Assembly (NCBI GenBank): GCA_016929465.1 | Contig: JAFGIT010000415.1 | Location: forward strand, 1-5,876 | Source: Candidatus Coatesiibacteriota bacterium | Lineage (GTDB): Bacteria; B130-G9 | Length of the DNA: 5,876 bases | Direction of reading: 5' to 3' | The notes under the pieces: generated by a model | What the model saw: only the letters and a program-made list of their open reading frames with translations | Database searches by the model: none | What the model was told of the DNA's origin: nothing | Part shown: piece after piece, positions 4,899-5,876 of the stretch | Layout: the number at the start of each line of letters is the position of its first letter | Numbering within the stretch: position 1 is the stretch's first letter | Made by a program: the position numbers and the translations under genes

Positions 4899-5876
4899 TC
4901 ATTTGATGAACGACAGCACCCTCTCTAGAAGGACGCGGCTGTCGCGGATCAGATACGACGTCTCGCGCCAGCAGCCGTAGATGCAGCCCGGACAGGGCTT
5001 CACCAGCGACTCGACCTTCTTTCGGTATTCAGGCGACCCGAAGTAGCTGAGAAAATTGTCGTCGAAGACGTTGCAGAATGGCTCTATCTCGTCACAGGGC
5101 GATAGCGAGCCGTCGGGGAAGACCACGAAGTAAAGCCGGCCAGCATCACAATTGAAGCCGTAATCGCCCGTCTTGAGCGCTGCCCTCGATGCCTCGAGGA
5201 ATTTCATCGAAGCGCCCACTTTCGCACCCTTCCGCTTCATCGCAATCACTGCATCGTAGGCCTTGTCGATGAGCGGGGCATCCCCGGGCTTGAAGGTCAT
5301 CTCCTCGGCGTAATTCCGGATGAGGTTCTCCTGCTCAGCCGACGGGAGCAGGTGGACGGGGACGAGGCTCGAATAGGCGCCAAGGCCATCCACGAACTCG
5401 ACCATCTGCGGCAGCTCTTCGATGTTCGCCCTCGAGACGACCGTGTTGACCACGTTGACCGAATTCGGGAGGCGGCTGACTATGTGTTTGATCGAATTCA
5501 CGGCTGAGTCCCAGAGACCCTCCGTCTGGCAGATCGCGTCCTGCTTCGCGGGATCGAGCGTGTCGAGCGACACTGTGAAATACTCCGCACCACCATCGAT
5601 CACAGCATCGAGCCGCTCCGGGGTCACTATCTTGGAGCCGGTCGTCTGGACCCGCACCGCGATCCCTGCATTAGTAAAAATCCTCGCAATCTCGGGCAGC
5701 TCCTTCCGCATGAAGGGCTCTCCGCCCGTGAAGACCACGTTTGCTGTCCCGATTTTCCGGAGCCGTCTCGCGAGCTCGGCGATTTTTTCGAGGGGTGGCT
5801 CCTCCTTGATGTCGCCGTATTTCCAGATGGAGCACATCCTGCACTTAAAGACGCACCGCCTGGTTATGTAGTAGTG
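4899..5876 (-). CDS. Radical SAM/SPASM-type protein, N-terminus cut by the right window edge
   Basis: The visible 325 residues include the radical SAM cluster motif C8-x3-C12-x2-C15 (RRCVFKCRMC) and the SAM-binding TGGEPF block (about 50-55). The C-terminal cysteines C243, C261, C268, C295, C298 and C302 fit a SPASM/twitch auxiliary iron-sulfur domain (FNCDAG, LSPCDE, CPGCIYGC). Two of the three cluster cysteines precede the first in-frame ATG at 5837, so that ATG is not the start. The frame stays open to the window edge and the true start lies outside. Family members catalyse radical reactions such as peptide maturation, or dehydrogenation and epimerisation of sugars and other substrates. 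Next to a glycosyltransferase and a methyltransferase, a role in modifying a glycan or lipid is plausible, but the substrate is not shown. Confidence 0.85.
   Translation of the reverse strand, partial: HYYITRRCVFKCRMCSIWKYGDIKEEPPLEKIAELARRLRKIGTANVVFTGGEPFMRKELPEIARIFTNAGIAVRVQTTGSKIVTPERLDAVIDGGAEYFTVSLDTLDPAKQDAICQTEGLWDSAVNSIKHIVSRLPNSVNVVNTVVSRANIEELPQMVEFVDGLGAYSSLVPVHLLPSAEQENLIRNYAEEMTFKPGDAPLIDKAYDAVIAMKRKGAKVGASMKFLEASRAALKTGDYGFNCDAGRLYFVVFPDGSLSPCDEIEPFCNVFDDNFLSYFGSPEYRKKVESLVKPCPGCIYGCWRETSYLIRDSRVLLERVLSFIK

Overview
The window is a tightly packed stretch of bacterial DNA in which every supportable gene lies on the minus strand, so transcription runs from the right edge to the left. 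Reading in that direction, it holds a radical SAM/SPASM protein (5' end cut by the window edge), a 70-bp heptamer repeat array, a polytopic GT-C glycosyltransferase, a class I methyltransferase with an N-terminal zinc ribbon, a class III nucleotide-cyclase-like protein, a membrane-anchored Mrr-type nuclease fused to TPR repeats, and the first nine codons of a further gene that runs off the left edge. The host looks like an uncultured bacterium. The evidence is Shine-Dalgarno sites, fairly GC-rich core genes, a palindromic repeat that encodes RQGYGGQ-like peptides, and a GTTCAAR heptamer array. From memory, repeats of these kinds are common in metagenome-assembled genomes of poorly cultured phyla. 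I cannot assign a phylum from this window.

The right part (about 2460-5876) is GC-rich and reads as a surface-glycan or glycolipid cluster. The glycosyltransferase and methyltransferase genes overlap by 17 bp, and the radical SAM gene lies just upstream. Together they could attach and modify a sugar, or modify a lipid-linked intermediate. A short palindromic repeat has landed at the glycosyltransferase/methyltransferase overlap and now encodes part of the glycosyltransferase tail.

The left part (1 to about 2460) is more AT-rich and reads as an accessory, possibly defensive, module. The cyclase-like protein keeps the two metal-binding aspartate positions and the RG(x)4GE strand of class III cyclases, but lacks the usual N-x3-R transition-state pair. 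The next gene encodes two transmembrane helices, an Mrr-type D-QxK nuclease domain and about six 40-residue TPR repeats. A nucleotide-signal producer or sensor beside a membrane-bound nuclease resembles the logic of cyclic-nucleotide defence systems such as Pycsar, but that link is only a hypothesis here.

The left edge carries the clearest regulatory signal of the window. A perfect 10-bp inverted repeat overlaps an extended -10 TATAAT promoter and the AGGAGG ribosome site of the next gene. That gene is probably separately promoted and controlled by a repressor or by an RNA hairpin.
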